The translations under genes and the position numbers were made by a program. From contig NC_057792.1 of the NCBI RefSeq assembly GCF_014905175.1, positions 2,852,001-2,916,000 of the forward strand: DNA of 64,000 nucleotides, in the 5' to 3' direction. The first letter of the stretch is position 1. Each line of letters opens with the position of its first letter. A model generated the notes under the pieces. It did not search any database. It worked only from the letters and a program-made list of their open reading frames with translations, and was not told the origin of the DNA. Positions 54,301 to 64,000 of this stretch are shown piece after piece. Source of the DNA: Aphidius gifuensis. Its lineage: Eukaryota > Arthropoda > Insecta > Hymenoptera > Braconidae.

Positions 54301-57300
54301 TGTGCACCCACTTATTTAGCTTACCACTCTAATACTAAAATGACTCACAATAATTGCAACTCTTCAATCATTTATAAATTTTATTTTTTCAAATATTTCT
54401 CAATTTTATATATTAATATTCAAATATAGTTTTAATTTAAATAATTCAATTTTTTATCTTAAAAATATTCATGCTTTTTATATTTCTTTTATTAGATAAA
54501 AAAATTGATAAATATTAAAAATATTATTGTATAATTTTGTTAATAAACTTATGATAATTAAGATAAAAAATTAATTATTCTTTTTTATATTTTTTTTCAA
54601 GTCATATGGATGAAAAAAAAAATAATGAATAAATAAAATTGAGTTAATGATCACAAAGAAGAATCATTGGTTACACATTGTATATACGCATTTATATTTA
54701 TATGGTATATAGAAGAGGTGAACCGTGGAATCGCTTCGTCCGGTTTTGTCGTTTAAACAGACACGATAATCGTAAATATCCGTTTTTCTTCTCTTGGACA
54801 AATTCTTATACGCACAAGCCGTGTCTGTAATACCATTTATGTTATGTAATAATATATATAAGATAGGACAATGTCTACCCTTTAAAATTAAACATATATA
54901 AATAAATTAAATATAAATTAAATGATTAAATAAATTACAACAAATTCCATCAATTTTTTTTTTTTTATATAAATAATATAAAAGATAGCATTATTTTATT
55001 TTTTTTACTAATGGAATTTATTGAACGAGATATAAAAACAGATCAATTTCAATTAATTAGCATCGACCCTAATTCAATTTTTTTTTTTTTTTATTTTCAT
55101 TTTTTTTCTCCCTCTTTTGATGTCACAGTAATTCAAGCTTTTTTTTTTTTTTAACTTTCAAGGGATGTATGTGTAATGAAATCGATATTATCCAACCCTT
55201 TTTTTTTACTGAGAATTTTAAATTGAATTTATATTCACATTAGTTTTTTTTTTTTTTTAGATAATCATATGGGTATTTTGTAAAAATTATTATGTTTGGA
55301 TAAATGTTGAGCAAGGTTATATAAAGTGTTGAAAAAAAAAAATTTATTAATAATACAAATGATCAATTAAAATTTCTATTTGTAAATTAAATTTTTTCAA
55401 TATTTTTAATTATCAAATTAATTGTATAAATTAGGCGTATTATTGTGTAAATTAATTAAATAATTTTCTATATTTTAATATAGCTTTTATGTCATTTTAA
55501 ATTTTTTTTTTGTTTTTGTAAATTTAATATATGAGTAATACATATGACGCGTGTCACAAAACGTTGACGGCATGTATCAAAGAATATTTACCAAGTCAAC
55601 ATTAAGATATATATTCTGGTATAAATATATATATATGGAACTGAGTTAATGTGTACTTATAACATTATTATATAGTTGTATAGTTCAGTCGCATGCCAAA
55701 CTTTCAACAACTAAAATGCACACAATTCTTCACATAAAATAACATATAAAAAATGAGAAAAAAAAATATTTTTAAAATAAAAAATTATCTTGTCACAGTG
55801 TGTCACAAAAAATAAAAGATTAAAAATAAATAAAATAGAAGAAAAAAAAAATTAATACGAGAAAAAAATATAATTATAGTGTCAATAATAATTATGAAAA
55901 AATGAGAAAAAAAATATATAAAGAAATGAATGGGAATTGATATGTACATCAAGGATACTGTATATATTAAATATGGCAAGGGTCTAATCATGATAATAGT
56001 TATAGGTACCATTACTTTGCCTTATTATTTTATGATCCCACGTTTATAAAGTCAATACATTATCCATATCACTCACGGTCGACTGAACGCTTTCACGTTT
56101 AACCCTGCATATCTATATCTATATATTTATATGTAATACTATATCAACATAGAGACACAAAACATAACGTATCATCATCACTCGAGACAAACGAAACGAA
56201 AAAAAAATAGCATAATAATATCCAAAAGATAAATATATAAATTTTGAATTTTGTCAAACTATTTTCTTTTTTAAAATTAAATTGATAATTATTTTCTTAA
56301 ATTTTTATTTATAATTTAATATTATTATTTTTGCTATTATTAAAATATAAATATAATTTTTTTTTTTTTCAACTAAAAAACTGGTTTTTAAATTTAAAAA
56401 ATTTACTTAGTAATTTATGATTATATGATATTTTTCTAATTAGCTTTTTAATTGTTTATAAATTTATTTAAAAAATTTATTGTAATTTATTATTTTATAA
56501 TAATGAAATTTTTAAAAAATTGAGTATATATATTTGTCTATTAATATTTATTTATTTACCATAAATAATTCTATAATAAAAAAAAAAATTAAATATTAAA
56601 ATCAAAATACTAGTATATATAATATATTGAAAACACGATTTAGTCATTGACTTTAAATTTATGACATTATTTGTATACATTATTAATTTTGTATTTTTAT
56701 TTTCTTCTTTACAAAAGAAAATCCAGTATATTGAGACTTTTTATTTTTTTTATTTTTCAACTATATTTATAAATAGATATATAAATAATAAAATTAAAAA
56801 AAAAATTAAAATAGATATTTATACAAAGTATATAAAAGAGATGAGTTGTTGTTTACGGTGTATATCTTCGAGGGTGAAATATTTGACACAAGTACCGTAA
56901 TACTAAGCCTGACCCAAATAACCCTGCAAACGATTCTCGATGATAAAGTACTTAGATGAATGTACATACGCATTACCAAGCAATACACGTACGACTTCTT
57001 GCTTTTTAATCTATTTTTTTATTTTTATTTTTAAATTTATTTATTCATTTTATCAATTAAATAATTTACTTATTTATTTGACTAATCTATTTTTTTCAAT
57101 TTTTTGTTTAGCTATTTACTTAATCAATTAATTAATTAAATAATTAATCATTTTATTTATTTATTTACTCATTAAATCAATTAAATAATTCAGTTAATAA
57201 TTGATTTATTTTTTGTCTATTTATTTATTTATTTATAACTTAACTATTTAATCAATTTTTCTATTTTTTTTTTGTTAATTTATTTGTTTATTTGTATGTT

Positions 57301-58829
57301 AATAAATAATTATATTCAAATTTATTAATCAATTAAATTATATATTTAATTATATATTATTCTTTAATATTATTATTTATTTTTTTTTACTAATTTTATT
57401 TTATATATATTTTTTTATCTTTACACTCATCGAACGTTCCGCATTCCATCAAGTGGTGCTTTCACGCCCATCTTATAGAAGATGCGTATACACATTATGT
57501 ACCATCATCTTGTCTATCCAACAAACCGAAGAATTGAAATTGAATCGTAAAATTATTTGTAATCATCATTGCAAGTGATAAATTTCAATGAGACACATAT
57601 GTATACATAAAATGTATATATAAAACAACTTATTATTATTTTTTTTTTTCCTCAACTTTTTACTGTTCAAAATATTTAAATTTTTCATTTTTTGTTTATT
57701 TTTTTATTATTTATTTTTCTATGCAAATAATAATTATTTAAAAAAAAAAATATAAACTAATATTATTCATGAATATTTTACATGATATATACGCACAATT
57801 ACATATACACATTCATGCAATATTTACCGCAGTTAGATTTAAATTTTAGCATTTTACTAGAAGAAATAAATACAAAAAAAAAAAAAAAAAATAATCATAA
57901 AACTAAAACTGTAAATATCTCAAGAACGCAGTGAGATAATTAAATATTTTTAAATTTTTTTATTTGATGTCTGTATTTAGAATATAAAAAAAAAAAAAAA
58001 AAAAAGATTTTTACAAGAATTTTAAAACAACACTTAAGCATCATAAAATATATCATTCAATATAAAAATATTCCGTTAATAAAAAAAAATCAATAATAAA
58101 TATTTAAATAATACAATTTAAAAAAAAAAAAAAAAAAAATTAATAAATTATTATTAAACTGTCATTGTAAAAAATGATTTAATATAATTTTATTTTCCAA
58201 TCAATTAATATCTGTTTTAATTTTATCTAATCTAATATTATAATTATGAATTTTAATTTTTTTTTTTTTAATGACAATCTTACCTGCATCTGTAGCCATG
58301 AATAATCAATGTATGCTGTTGTAGTTGTGGCAATACCAGTTGTACCACCCAATGAATTAGTCTGCCATGCATCCTGTCCAGTATTAACCAATGCAAGTCC
58401 ATCAGGTTGACCTCGATCTGGTACTATTTGATCAGCATATTGATAGGGTGATTGTACAGTAGGTTGTCCAGTTGTTGTTGTTGTTAAAACACCCAAATGA
58501 TGATTATTAATATGATGATTATTTGTATTATTATTAATATGATTATTAAGATGATGTAAATTGTTGTTATTGGCGTTGTTGTTGTTGTTGTTGGTATTTA
58601 TATTGTTATGATGATTTGTAAGATTATTATTATGATGATGATGAGGATGAGTATGATGGGTAGTTGGTAGTTGTTGTGATTGAGGGTGCTGGACCCCCGA
58701 GCCGACGCTGGGCTGCAAGCAGCACACGCTTACGTCCATCCGGGGGGGCGGCGAGTCGTAAAAGCCTCGCTGTTCCGGATCTGGAAAATCCCAGATTGAC
58801 CTTATCACCGTAGTCTCAAGTGGAACCAT
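21376..58829 (-). CDS. dar1: Kruppel-like transcription factor, KLF5/dar1 type
   Basis: Minus-strand coding exons 58829-58284, 24408-23391, 23303-23244 and 21569-21376 join in phase (0, 1, 1) to 605 residues. The intron between the first two is about 33.9 kb. The C-terminus has three C2H2 fingers: HHCDFIGCTKVYTKSSHLKAH, then the second with YQCQWPECEWRFARSDELTRH, then FKCAVCERSFARSDHLALH, with TGEKP and TGAKP linkers. Upstream lies KFNRRNNPELEKRRVHH, which points to KLF5/dar1 rather than KLF6/7 (luna). Other features are a PPxY motif (PPPPY, residues about 478-482), as in KLF5 where it binds WW-domain ubiquitin ligases, and two sumoylation-type motifs (VKIE, IKSE). Poly-Gln and long poly-Asn/Thr tracts fill the middle. 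KLFs bind GC/CACCC boxes; Drosophila dar1 controls dendrite growth. The start ATG is directly preceded by an in-frame TGA. Confidence 0.88.
21570..23243 (-). other. dar1: dar1 intron between the finger-1 and finger-2 exons
   Basis: A 1.67 kb intron, far larger than the usual introns in this window. Besides the candidate cassette exon it has two mixed-composition islands. One, at about 21900-22000, includes ACCTCGCGCCTGGACAACCC. The other, at about 22855-23120, includes a run around CGTCTTGGGATGTGGGTCGC and ATCTCTTCCCGTGCATCAGT. They could be splicing or transcription regulatory elements. The rest is A/T runs. Confidence 0.45.
22178..22243 (-). other. dar1: candidate 66-nt cassette exon inserting 22 residues between dar1 zinc fingers 1 and 2
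   Basis: Within the intron between the finger-1 exon (23244-23303) and the finger-2/3 exon (21376-21569), 66 nt are bounded by an acceptor (AAATAAATCAG) and a perfect donor (GTAAGT). The block has about 59% G+C by my count, in very A/T-rich flanks. It has phase 1 at both ends, like the intron it sits in, and only that one of its three frames lacks a stop. Included, HTGEKPY becomes HTV-AELRAAGTCGHRYLLEW-DVPSREKPY. The length is a multiple of three, so both isoforms keep the third finger and the stop. The polypyrimidine tract is poor, as expected for a regulated exon. Confidence 0.7.
24751..24765. repeat. short perfect inverted repeat in the dar1 intron
   Basis: GGCAAGT-G-ACTTGCC is a perfect 7-bp inverted repeat around a single base. 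It sits in a mixed-composition island 340 bp upstream (in transcript sense) of the second coding exon. It could be a dimeric transcription-factor site; no factor is assigned. Confidence 0.5.
28086..28587. repeat. dispersed direct repeat, copy 1 (about 0.5 kb)
   Basis: Starts near ATGTATCGCCAAGATTTATA and ends near TTAAAAAACATTTA. It is essentially identical to 49544-50070 in the same orientation. Compared with that copy it lacks 26 nt after 28472 and differs at a few homopolymer positions. No terminal inverted repeats, obvious target-site duplication or coding capacity is seen. Confidence 0.92.
36079..36124. repeat. cluster of perfect palindromes
   Basis: Four palindromes lie in 46 bp: ATTGATCAAT (36080-36089), ATATATTC-GTAT-GAATATAT (36088-36107), TATCGATCGATA (36105-36116) and ATCGAT (36119-36124). 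TATCGATCGATA holds two overlapping matches to parts of the DREF element TATCGATA. The cluster lies in a mixed-composition island of the dar1 intron. Confidence 0.6.
37437..37456. repeat. two overlapping perfect palindromes
   Basis: ACCTGCAGGT (37437-37446) overlaps GTCAAATTTGAC (37445-37456). Both are perfect and lie in a G+C-rich patch of the dar1 intron. They resemble adjoining dimer-type binding sites; ACCTGCAGGT contains E-box-like CAGGT halves. Confidence 0.55.
38111..38228. repeat. diverged dispersed repeat, copy 1
   Basis: Shares an ordered series of blocks with 41343-41451 in the same orientation: ATTTTTATAATAGATATTAT, ATTTACATCATCCTGTAA and AATAACTAATAATCCGATTG. There are many substitutions and small gaps. 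Probably an older duplicate or element remnant. Confidence 0.6.
38804..38823. repeat. GT microsatellite
   Basis: Ten uninterrupted GT units on the plus strand, next to a mixed-composition island (38840-38945) in the dar1 intron. Confidence 0.9.
41343..41451. repeat. diverged dispersed repeat, copy 2
   Basis: Counterpart of 38111-38228, about 3.2 kb away, with ATTTACATCATTCTGTAAAT and AATAATTAATAATCTGATTG. No terminal repeats or coding capacity. Confidence 0.6.
44611..44644. repeat. short inverted repeat
   Basis: ACCTTATG and CATAAGGT form 8-bp perfect arms around an 18-nt core containing GAATTTCCATGGGAATCG, itself partly symmetrical. The right side continues as AAGGTCACG, which contains an AGGTCA nuclear-receptor half site. 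Confidence 0.5.
45509..45549. repeat. two adjacent perfect stem-loops
   Basis: GCAGCATG-GACTG-CATGCTGC (45509-45529; 8-bp stem, 5-nt loop) is followed two bases later by ACAAGAT-ACAA-ATCTTGT (45532-45549; 7-bp stem, 4-nt loop). They lie in a mixed-composition island (45480-45640) of the dar1 intron. Both would fold in either strand's RNA. Confidence 0.6.
48955..49047. other. branched secondary-structure element
   Basis: The left arm CATTAGCATGGATGG (48955-48969) pairs with CCATCCA (49018-49024) and ATGCTAATG (49039-49047). The insertion on the right arm is itself a perfect hairpin, TGCTAG-G-CTAGCA (49026-49038). A competing small hairpin GGCGT-G-ACGCC lies at 48968-48978. Together these predict a junction of about 93 nt with roughly 15 bp of outer stem. 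It sits in a mixed-composition island of the dar1 intron. No RNA family was recognised. Confidence 0.5.
49544..50070. repeat. dispersed direct repeat, copy 2 (about 0.53 kb)
   Basis: Same orientation and nearly the same sequence as 28086-28587, about 21.46 kb away in the same intron. It carries 26 extra nucleotides at 49933-49958 (TAATTAAAATAATAAAAC onward). The flanks on both sides are unrelated to those of copy 1. Confidence 0.92.
58284..58829 (-). other. dar1: first coding exon of dar1
   Basis: Encodes 182 residues in phase 0 with donor CAG|GTAAGA. The N-terminal third (MVPLETTVIRSIWDFPDPEQ) is encoded by unusually G+C-rich DNA (about 58675-58800). The middle is His/Asn-rich low complexity, and the end (AYIDYSWLQMQ) is higher complexity. 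Assignment to dar1 rests on strand, matching phase and absence of any other partner; additional exons inside the large intron are not excluded. Confidence 0.75.
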
Positions 58830-61800
58830 TCAATCACTACCAAATTATCCTTTTATATTTATATATAAATTATTTATTTATTTGTTTTCTTTTAATTTAT
58901 TTTTTTTATTTATGTTTATCTATTTTTGTTTTTGTTTCTTTTTCAAATAATTTTAAAACTTTTATCTGTCCTTTTTCTTTTTTTTTTGTATATTTATTAT
59001 TTTCTTTATTTATTGTAAAAATTATAATCCTTTTAAAGATTAGATTGCTTGTTTTCTTCTTTATCAATATTTTTATCTCTCAGTCTTTTGACACTTTATT
59101 ATGCAGCACGTGACACATTGTATTATTATTATTATTTGAAAAATAAACACACACTCAAATTATTAAATAATTATATAATTTTTTAACAATAAAATTATTA
59201 ATATTATTTGTCATAATTTTTTTTAGTACACAATAATAAATAAAAACACTAAAAAAAAAAAAATAAATAAATTTTTTTTTTTTTTTTATAATTTAACTAT
59301 ATCACAGTATGTCATAACACAATCACCAAAATATTTGAAAATATAATAATTAATATCAACAACAAACTGACACTATTTAAAAAGTTTAATTTTATTTTTT
59401 TACTCCAAAATTCACAATATTTTAAATATTTTTTTCTTTATGTTTAAATTCAAAAATAAAAAATTAATTTTTCAATGAAAATACACGTGTTGTACTATTG
59501 TTTATAACAATTACAAGATAAATAATTTTTTTTTTTTTCAAACCGGAATAATTACGCGCGCCCGCGTTTTTTTTTTTTTTTATTTATAAATATTTTTTTT
59601 TTTGAATTAAAAAATAAAAATAATCTCAATGTACAACGTCGTGTCGTCAAGGCAACAGTTCCACGATAACTGGTAGACTTGGAGAACGTTCAAGTTGCTA
59701 GCTGCTGAGCCGTGTCTTGTTCACCTCACATCACAGGTAAAGGTAAGGGATCTACCTCGGCTCACGCCCCGGGCGCGAGCCGATCCGCGCGCACTCAACA
59801 ACCAAGAGGGGTCCCAAAGAGTCGGCCATGCGGTATTACACACATATACACCTTTATATATATACATAAAAATAATACACAGGTATACATAGATACACAA
59901 TTCAATTCTCTCTTTCTTTTTGTCTCTTTTTTTTTTTTTTTCTCTCCTCAACCTCATCACTCCCCACCCCCCGTTATCTTATGTGCCCCCCTTTTCATAT
60001 ACCAGTCGAGTTTCATCGCCATCTGGGTATTTTTTTCTCCCTCATTTCATCGACTTTCTTGCTTATAATATCCTCGTCTCTTCACCACTTTACCAGTCTC
60101 TTCTGTCCGAGACTTTCTGACTCTAAAAGTGGGAGACTAGCATACGATAATCATGGACATTCCGCCAACGCTTTACCTGACGTCATCTGGACAATTTATG
60201 TTTTTTAATTTCATATTTATATAGAAAATTAAGGGGATGTTTTTTCAATGATTCTTAATTATATCATATTTTTTTTTAATTAATTAATTTTTCATCATCA
60301 TCCTTCTCTTCTTCTTCTTCCCTTACAACTATTTTCTTTTTTTTTTTTTTTTTAATTTCTACAAATATGCTATTAGCACTCAATTAATATACTTTTAAAA
60401 ATTAGAAAATTTCCTTTCAATTAACTAATTAATACTCCTTAGTATAACATTCATTTGCGTGTAATAAAATAAATTTTGTTTATTTTTTTAGTTGTTTTAT
60501 AACATGAAAAAAAATAAATAAATAAATAAAAATCAGATTATGGTGTATGTGATCTTGATAAGGGTAAAGTGAAATCGATGAAAATAATGTATGGGAATTT
60601 AGTTTATTTATTTATTTATATAATTTTTTTTATCTGTTTGTTGTTGTGTATATGGTTTTTTTTTTATTTTTCATTTATTTATTTGTCTGATGTATTACAA
60701 GTTGTGGGAAACTGATTAAAAGGTTTGAAAATCTTCCCTCTATATTAACATTTGCAACACATCCCTGTGTATATATTTATTTTATTTATATATATATGTA
60801 TATGAGAGTATTAATACAAGTATTACTACAAACTCTAGTGAGGCGCAAAAGATATTCTCCCTTTCTCTTTTAGTGATTGTGAAATTGAAACGCCGGCGGA
60901 TTATTTCAAGCCATCGTTGGATTTATTATCTGTAATAGGTTACGTAGATTACAACAAAAGTGCAAATATTTCACATGACCTTCACCCGAAACGCCCCCAG
61001 AGAAATATATAATATATTTTTTTTTAATTTCATATTTTTACACTTAAAAATACTTAATTAATACCAGCTCGATTATCTATATGTACTATGTTCATTTTTT
61101 TTTTTAAACTAATCAATTGAAATATCTAAAATCAATATGAACATGAAATTTTAACATTTTCTTAAATTTATATTTATACTCATTTATTTTATTTAAATAA
61201 AAAATTTATATACATTTTTTTTATTCAGTTAACAAATATATATTTTAAATTATAAAAAAAAAAAAATTTGAATTCTCAACTCTTGTCTGACCAGTTCATG
61301 GAAATTTCCCTTAAATATTTTTTCATCAAATTTTTGTTATACTTTTTTTCTTTTTGTATTTAAAAGCCATTAATTAAAAAAGAAAAAATAACAATCAAGT
61401 GTAAAATTATTGTAAATTATCATTTCAAGTAAATTTCCATTTAATTTTTTTAATTCAACATATAACAAAAGTATTTTTTTTTCCTTCAATCAAACCGCCT
61501 CCACATAAAAAAATCTACTAGACACGATCAGCAATAACCATATTTCACATACATTTACGAGTTCTCTTCCGTTCCATTTACCTTCGAACTTTTATTATAT
61601 TTTTTTTTTTGTTATCAAGGTATTATCATTGTCATTTTTTTTTTTTGCTATATTTTCATTTGTCGACATTGTAAATGGTCAAGCGAATAAATCCATATTA
61701 CTTTTTGCATATAACGTGATGAAGAACAATTCATCCCTTCCACTTTTCACAATAAAAAAAGTATTTTTTAAATAAATAAATTTAAAAAAGGGGTGTAGTC

Positions 61801-64000
61801 AAATCCCCGCTTTTTTTTAAATATAATTTAACATTATTTTCATCCTCATTGACTCGTCCCTCTTGTATTACCTGCAAGTATGATTATAAAAAAAAAAAAA
61901 AAAACTAACCCACCAAATTCAGTAGCTTTAATAAAAAAATTCTCCCACTATTTTTTTTTTTTTATCTGATAAAAATGTCTGGCTAAAGAAGGCGTCCCCC
62001 TCTACCCCATTTAATCGACGTTCCCGGAAGCAATACAACTTATGAATGGAAGTTTAAGCCGATTGGTGAATTGACTCAACCAATCAAAATACACTGGCTG
62101 TCCCTCAATTGAGCTCGCGCACAAACGCTCTTACGATAGAGTGAGATGAAAATAATAAAATATAAAAAATCACGATATCAGCTGTCAGATATATTATTTT
62201 ATTTTAATATATTAATAATCATTATATTTTATTATTATTTTTCCAAAGGTAATTTATTTAATTTTATCAAAGAAAGGGTTAAAAAAAAAATTAATTTTAT
62301 AAATGACAATTGTATTGATCAATAATTATCACAATATCAGTATAAAATTTCTATTATTTTTTATTTGCCTTTTTTTAAAAAAGATTGCTTATCTTTAATT
62401 TATTAATTTTTAATATTATTATTTATTTTTATATATTGTTTAAAAAGATACAAATCATTTGACATCTGGATTATATATTTACATATGGTATTGTCATTTA
62501 TCACAACTTACGTAATATAATTATGTTTTAATTTTTTTTTATTTTTTTTCAATGGATAAATAAGTATTAAAAAAGATGTTTAAAAAAAAAAATTGGCAAG
62601 TAAAAATAATACAATAAACAATAGAAGAAAAAATAATTAAAAAAAAAAAAAAAATTGATATATTTTTATGTAAAGTAGATTTGTATATTCAAAGAACAAA
62701 AGAGATAAATCAAATTGGCGAAAGTTTGATTAATAAATATTTAAATTTATATTTGCCGACAATAAGAATATACAATTATGTTATTATCAACAAAGATATG
62801 TCAATAATTTAAAGAGAAAAAAAAAATTGAACAAATTGTTTAAAAAAAAAAAACATGTGTTTAAATTTTTTTGTAAATTTTTCATTGGTTGTTAAAAAAA
62901 TAAATAAAAATAATATGCATTTTGAAATGTGTAAAGGATGATTGATAATTTGAAAAAAAAAAAAAAAAATAATAAAATGTAAATGTGTATTAGCATGATG
63001 ACCCCATTGCCTTGACGTGCCCATCCACAAACTATTTATTTTTTTTATTTTTACATTTTATTTTTTTGTAGCGCCCTTTCATAAAGTTACATTGTGAATT
63101 ACACCGCTCATATTTTCTTCCCTGTATTTAACATAAGTTAAAATGACAATTGTCTACATCATCACACTGTTGTTCTACCCCATTACAAATTCATCATCAA
63201 TGGTCATTATGACTAATAAGCATTCTCCCTGTGCAATCATCTGAATATATCCTTTTTTTTTTCTTAATATTATTCTTCTTCTTTTCTTTTATTTTTTTAT
63301 AAACATTACACAATATATTTTTGATTTGGTATAATTATTGATTCAATATGGAAACACTGTCTTGGTCTATTATTGTAAATTATTCGTGAGATCATTTAAT
63401 GATGAATAATAAATCATTTAACTTGGAATTTTTCATTTTTTTTTTTTTATTTTATTTGCTAAAATTGTTTATATTATTTATTAATTTAAATATATATTTT
63501 TTTTTAAATATTGAAATATTGTTTTTTAAATTTTCAATGATTTTATTGACTGTAAATATTTAACAGTTGTTGGATCGAAGAATACCGAGCTCATCGACAA
63601 CCAGTTAAAGTAGTTTTTTAAATGTCCATTAAACTTTTTTTTTTTTTTAAATATTTCAAATAAATTTATAAATTAAATAATTCATTTAGACTTTAATTGG
63701 TAATTTAAATTTATTGTTTATAATTTTATAAATTTTATCAGTTTATAAATTTCTATATAACCGACTTTTACTCCAAAAAGTAAATGCACAAGTGTTAGTA
63801 TATTTTTAACATCACTTCTGCACATCTGCACATTCCAAAAAGCCAAAAGGAGCAGTTTCAAAATGGCATCACAATTGTGTGCATCGTCTATCCATCAAAT
63901 ATATACAAACAAAAATTAAAAATGTTTATAATATCAAAGTGTCTTATTAAGTCTAAAATTAAATAGTTAAATAAATTACAAGCCAAATGAATATTCAAGT
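58830..64000. other. upstream flank of dar1, no coding gene seen
   Basis: About 5.2 kb of A/T-rich DNA with mixed-composition islands at about 59530-59565, 59620-59860, 59940-60190, 60830-61010, 61960-62150, 62985-63030, 63070-63250 and 63760-63900. The islands probably include the dar1 promoter, 5' non-coding exon(s) and distal elements. Short open frames here contain long homopolymer-derived stretches and lack conserved motifs. Confidence 0.5.
59620..59860. promoter_or_regulatory. CpG-rich island, candidate dar1 promoter
   Basis: The most CpG-dense stretch outside coding sequence, including CGGCTCACGCCCCGGGCGCG and CCGATCCGCGCGC. It lies 0.8-1.0 kb upstream of the dar1 start codon. On the plus strand it also contains a good splice-donor string (CATCACAG|GTAAAGGTAAGG), so a divergent spliced transcript is possible. 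No TATA box or initiator is assigned. Confidence 0.4.

Larger units (their letters stand above)
24409..58283 (-). other. dar1: 33.9 kb intron of dar1
   Basis: This intron joins the first coding exon (donor CAG|GTAAGA at 58284/58283) to the second (acceptor TTTTTCAG ending at 24409). No nested protein gene, tRNA or transposase was recognised. Mixed-composition islands in A/T-rich DNA lie at roughly 24740-24910, 25880-26340, 27060-27270, 27430-27650, 28840-29060, 29930-30370, 31050-31270, 31860-32110, 32440-32540, 33700-33960, 36050-36310, 36710-36790, 37080-37170, 37300-37560, 38770-39140, 39830-40020, 42570-42700, 44560-44740, 45480-45640, 46230-46320, 46730-46970, 48120-48250, 48920-49240, 50420-50600, 52180-52340, 53200-53400, 54170-54310, 54680-54850, 56040-56110, 56840-57000 and 57420-57560. 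This density is typical of a developmental regulator's enhancer landscape, but function is inferred from composition only. Confidence 0.6.

Noticed and set aside
59712..60068. 118-codon plus-strand open frame in the CpG-rich island
   Set aside because: Starts in a G+C-rich promoter-like block and continues into pyrimidine tracts. No domain or plausible splice partner.

Overview
This is an extremely A+T-rich animal nuclear window: intergenic DNA and introns are almost all A/T runs. Introns are compact GT-AG introns of about 50-350 bp, apart from one very large one, and most residues use A/T-ending codons. Six of the seven genes are well-conserved eukaryotic housekeeping or signalling genes, and the products resemble insect orthologues. 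The composition resembles that reported for very GC-poor parasitoid wasps such as aphidiine braconids. That placement is inferred from composition and recalled protein similarity; no search was run.

Layout. 341-1944 (+): secreted pancreatic-lipase-family protein. 2586-4617 (+): ER class I alpha-1,2-mannosidase (MAN1B1-like). 6215-10881 (+): AP-3 delta adaptin (garnet orthologue) with a duplicated, apparently mutually exclusive exon. 11340-12315: array of palindromic repeats between convergent genes. 12502-13981 (-): OCIA-domain protein (OCIAD1/asrij). It shares a divergent 0.8 kb promoter region with 14790-17178 (+), a TBC-domain RabGAP (RN-tre/USP6NL). 18438-20016 (+): ubiquitin C-terminal hydrolase (UCHL3 type) with a 12-nt microexon and a GC-AG intron. 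21376-58829 (-): a Kruppel-like factor of the KLF5/dar1 type, whose coding exons are separated by one intron of about 33.9 kb. 58830-64000: gene-free upstream flank of dar1.

The genes do not form one pathway, although several act in membrane traffic and protein turnover (ER mannosidase, AP-3, OCIAD1, RN-tre, UCH). About two thirds of the window is dar1 and its flanks. The large intron has no convincing nested gene. It holds short higher-complexity islands in A/T-rich DNA (candidate enhancers), a near-identical 0.5 kb direct repeat pair 21.5 kb apart, an older repeat pair, and several structured or palindromic elements.

The most notable observations are at splicing level. (1) A 66-nt, frame-neutral, GC-rich candidate cassette exon in dar1 would add 22 residues to the linker between zinc fingers 1 and 2. 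(2) Two homologous 74-nt exons in AP-3 delta have identical phases, so including both breaks the frame. All exon models were built by eye from splice sites and reading frame; expression is untested.
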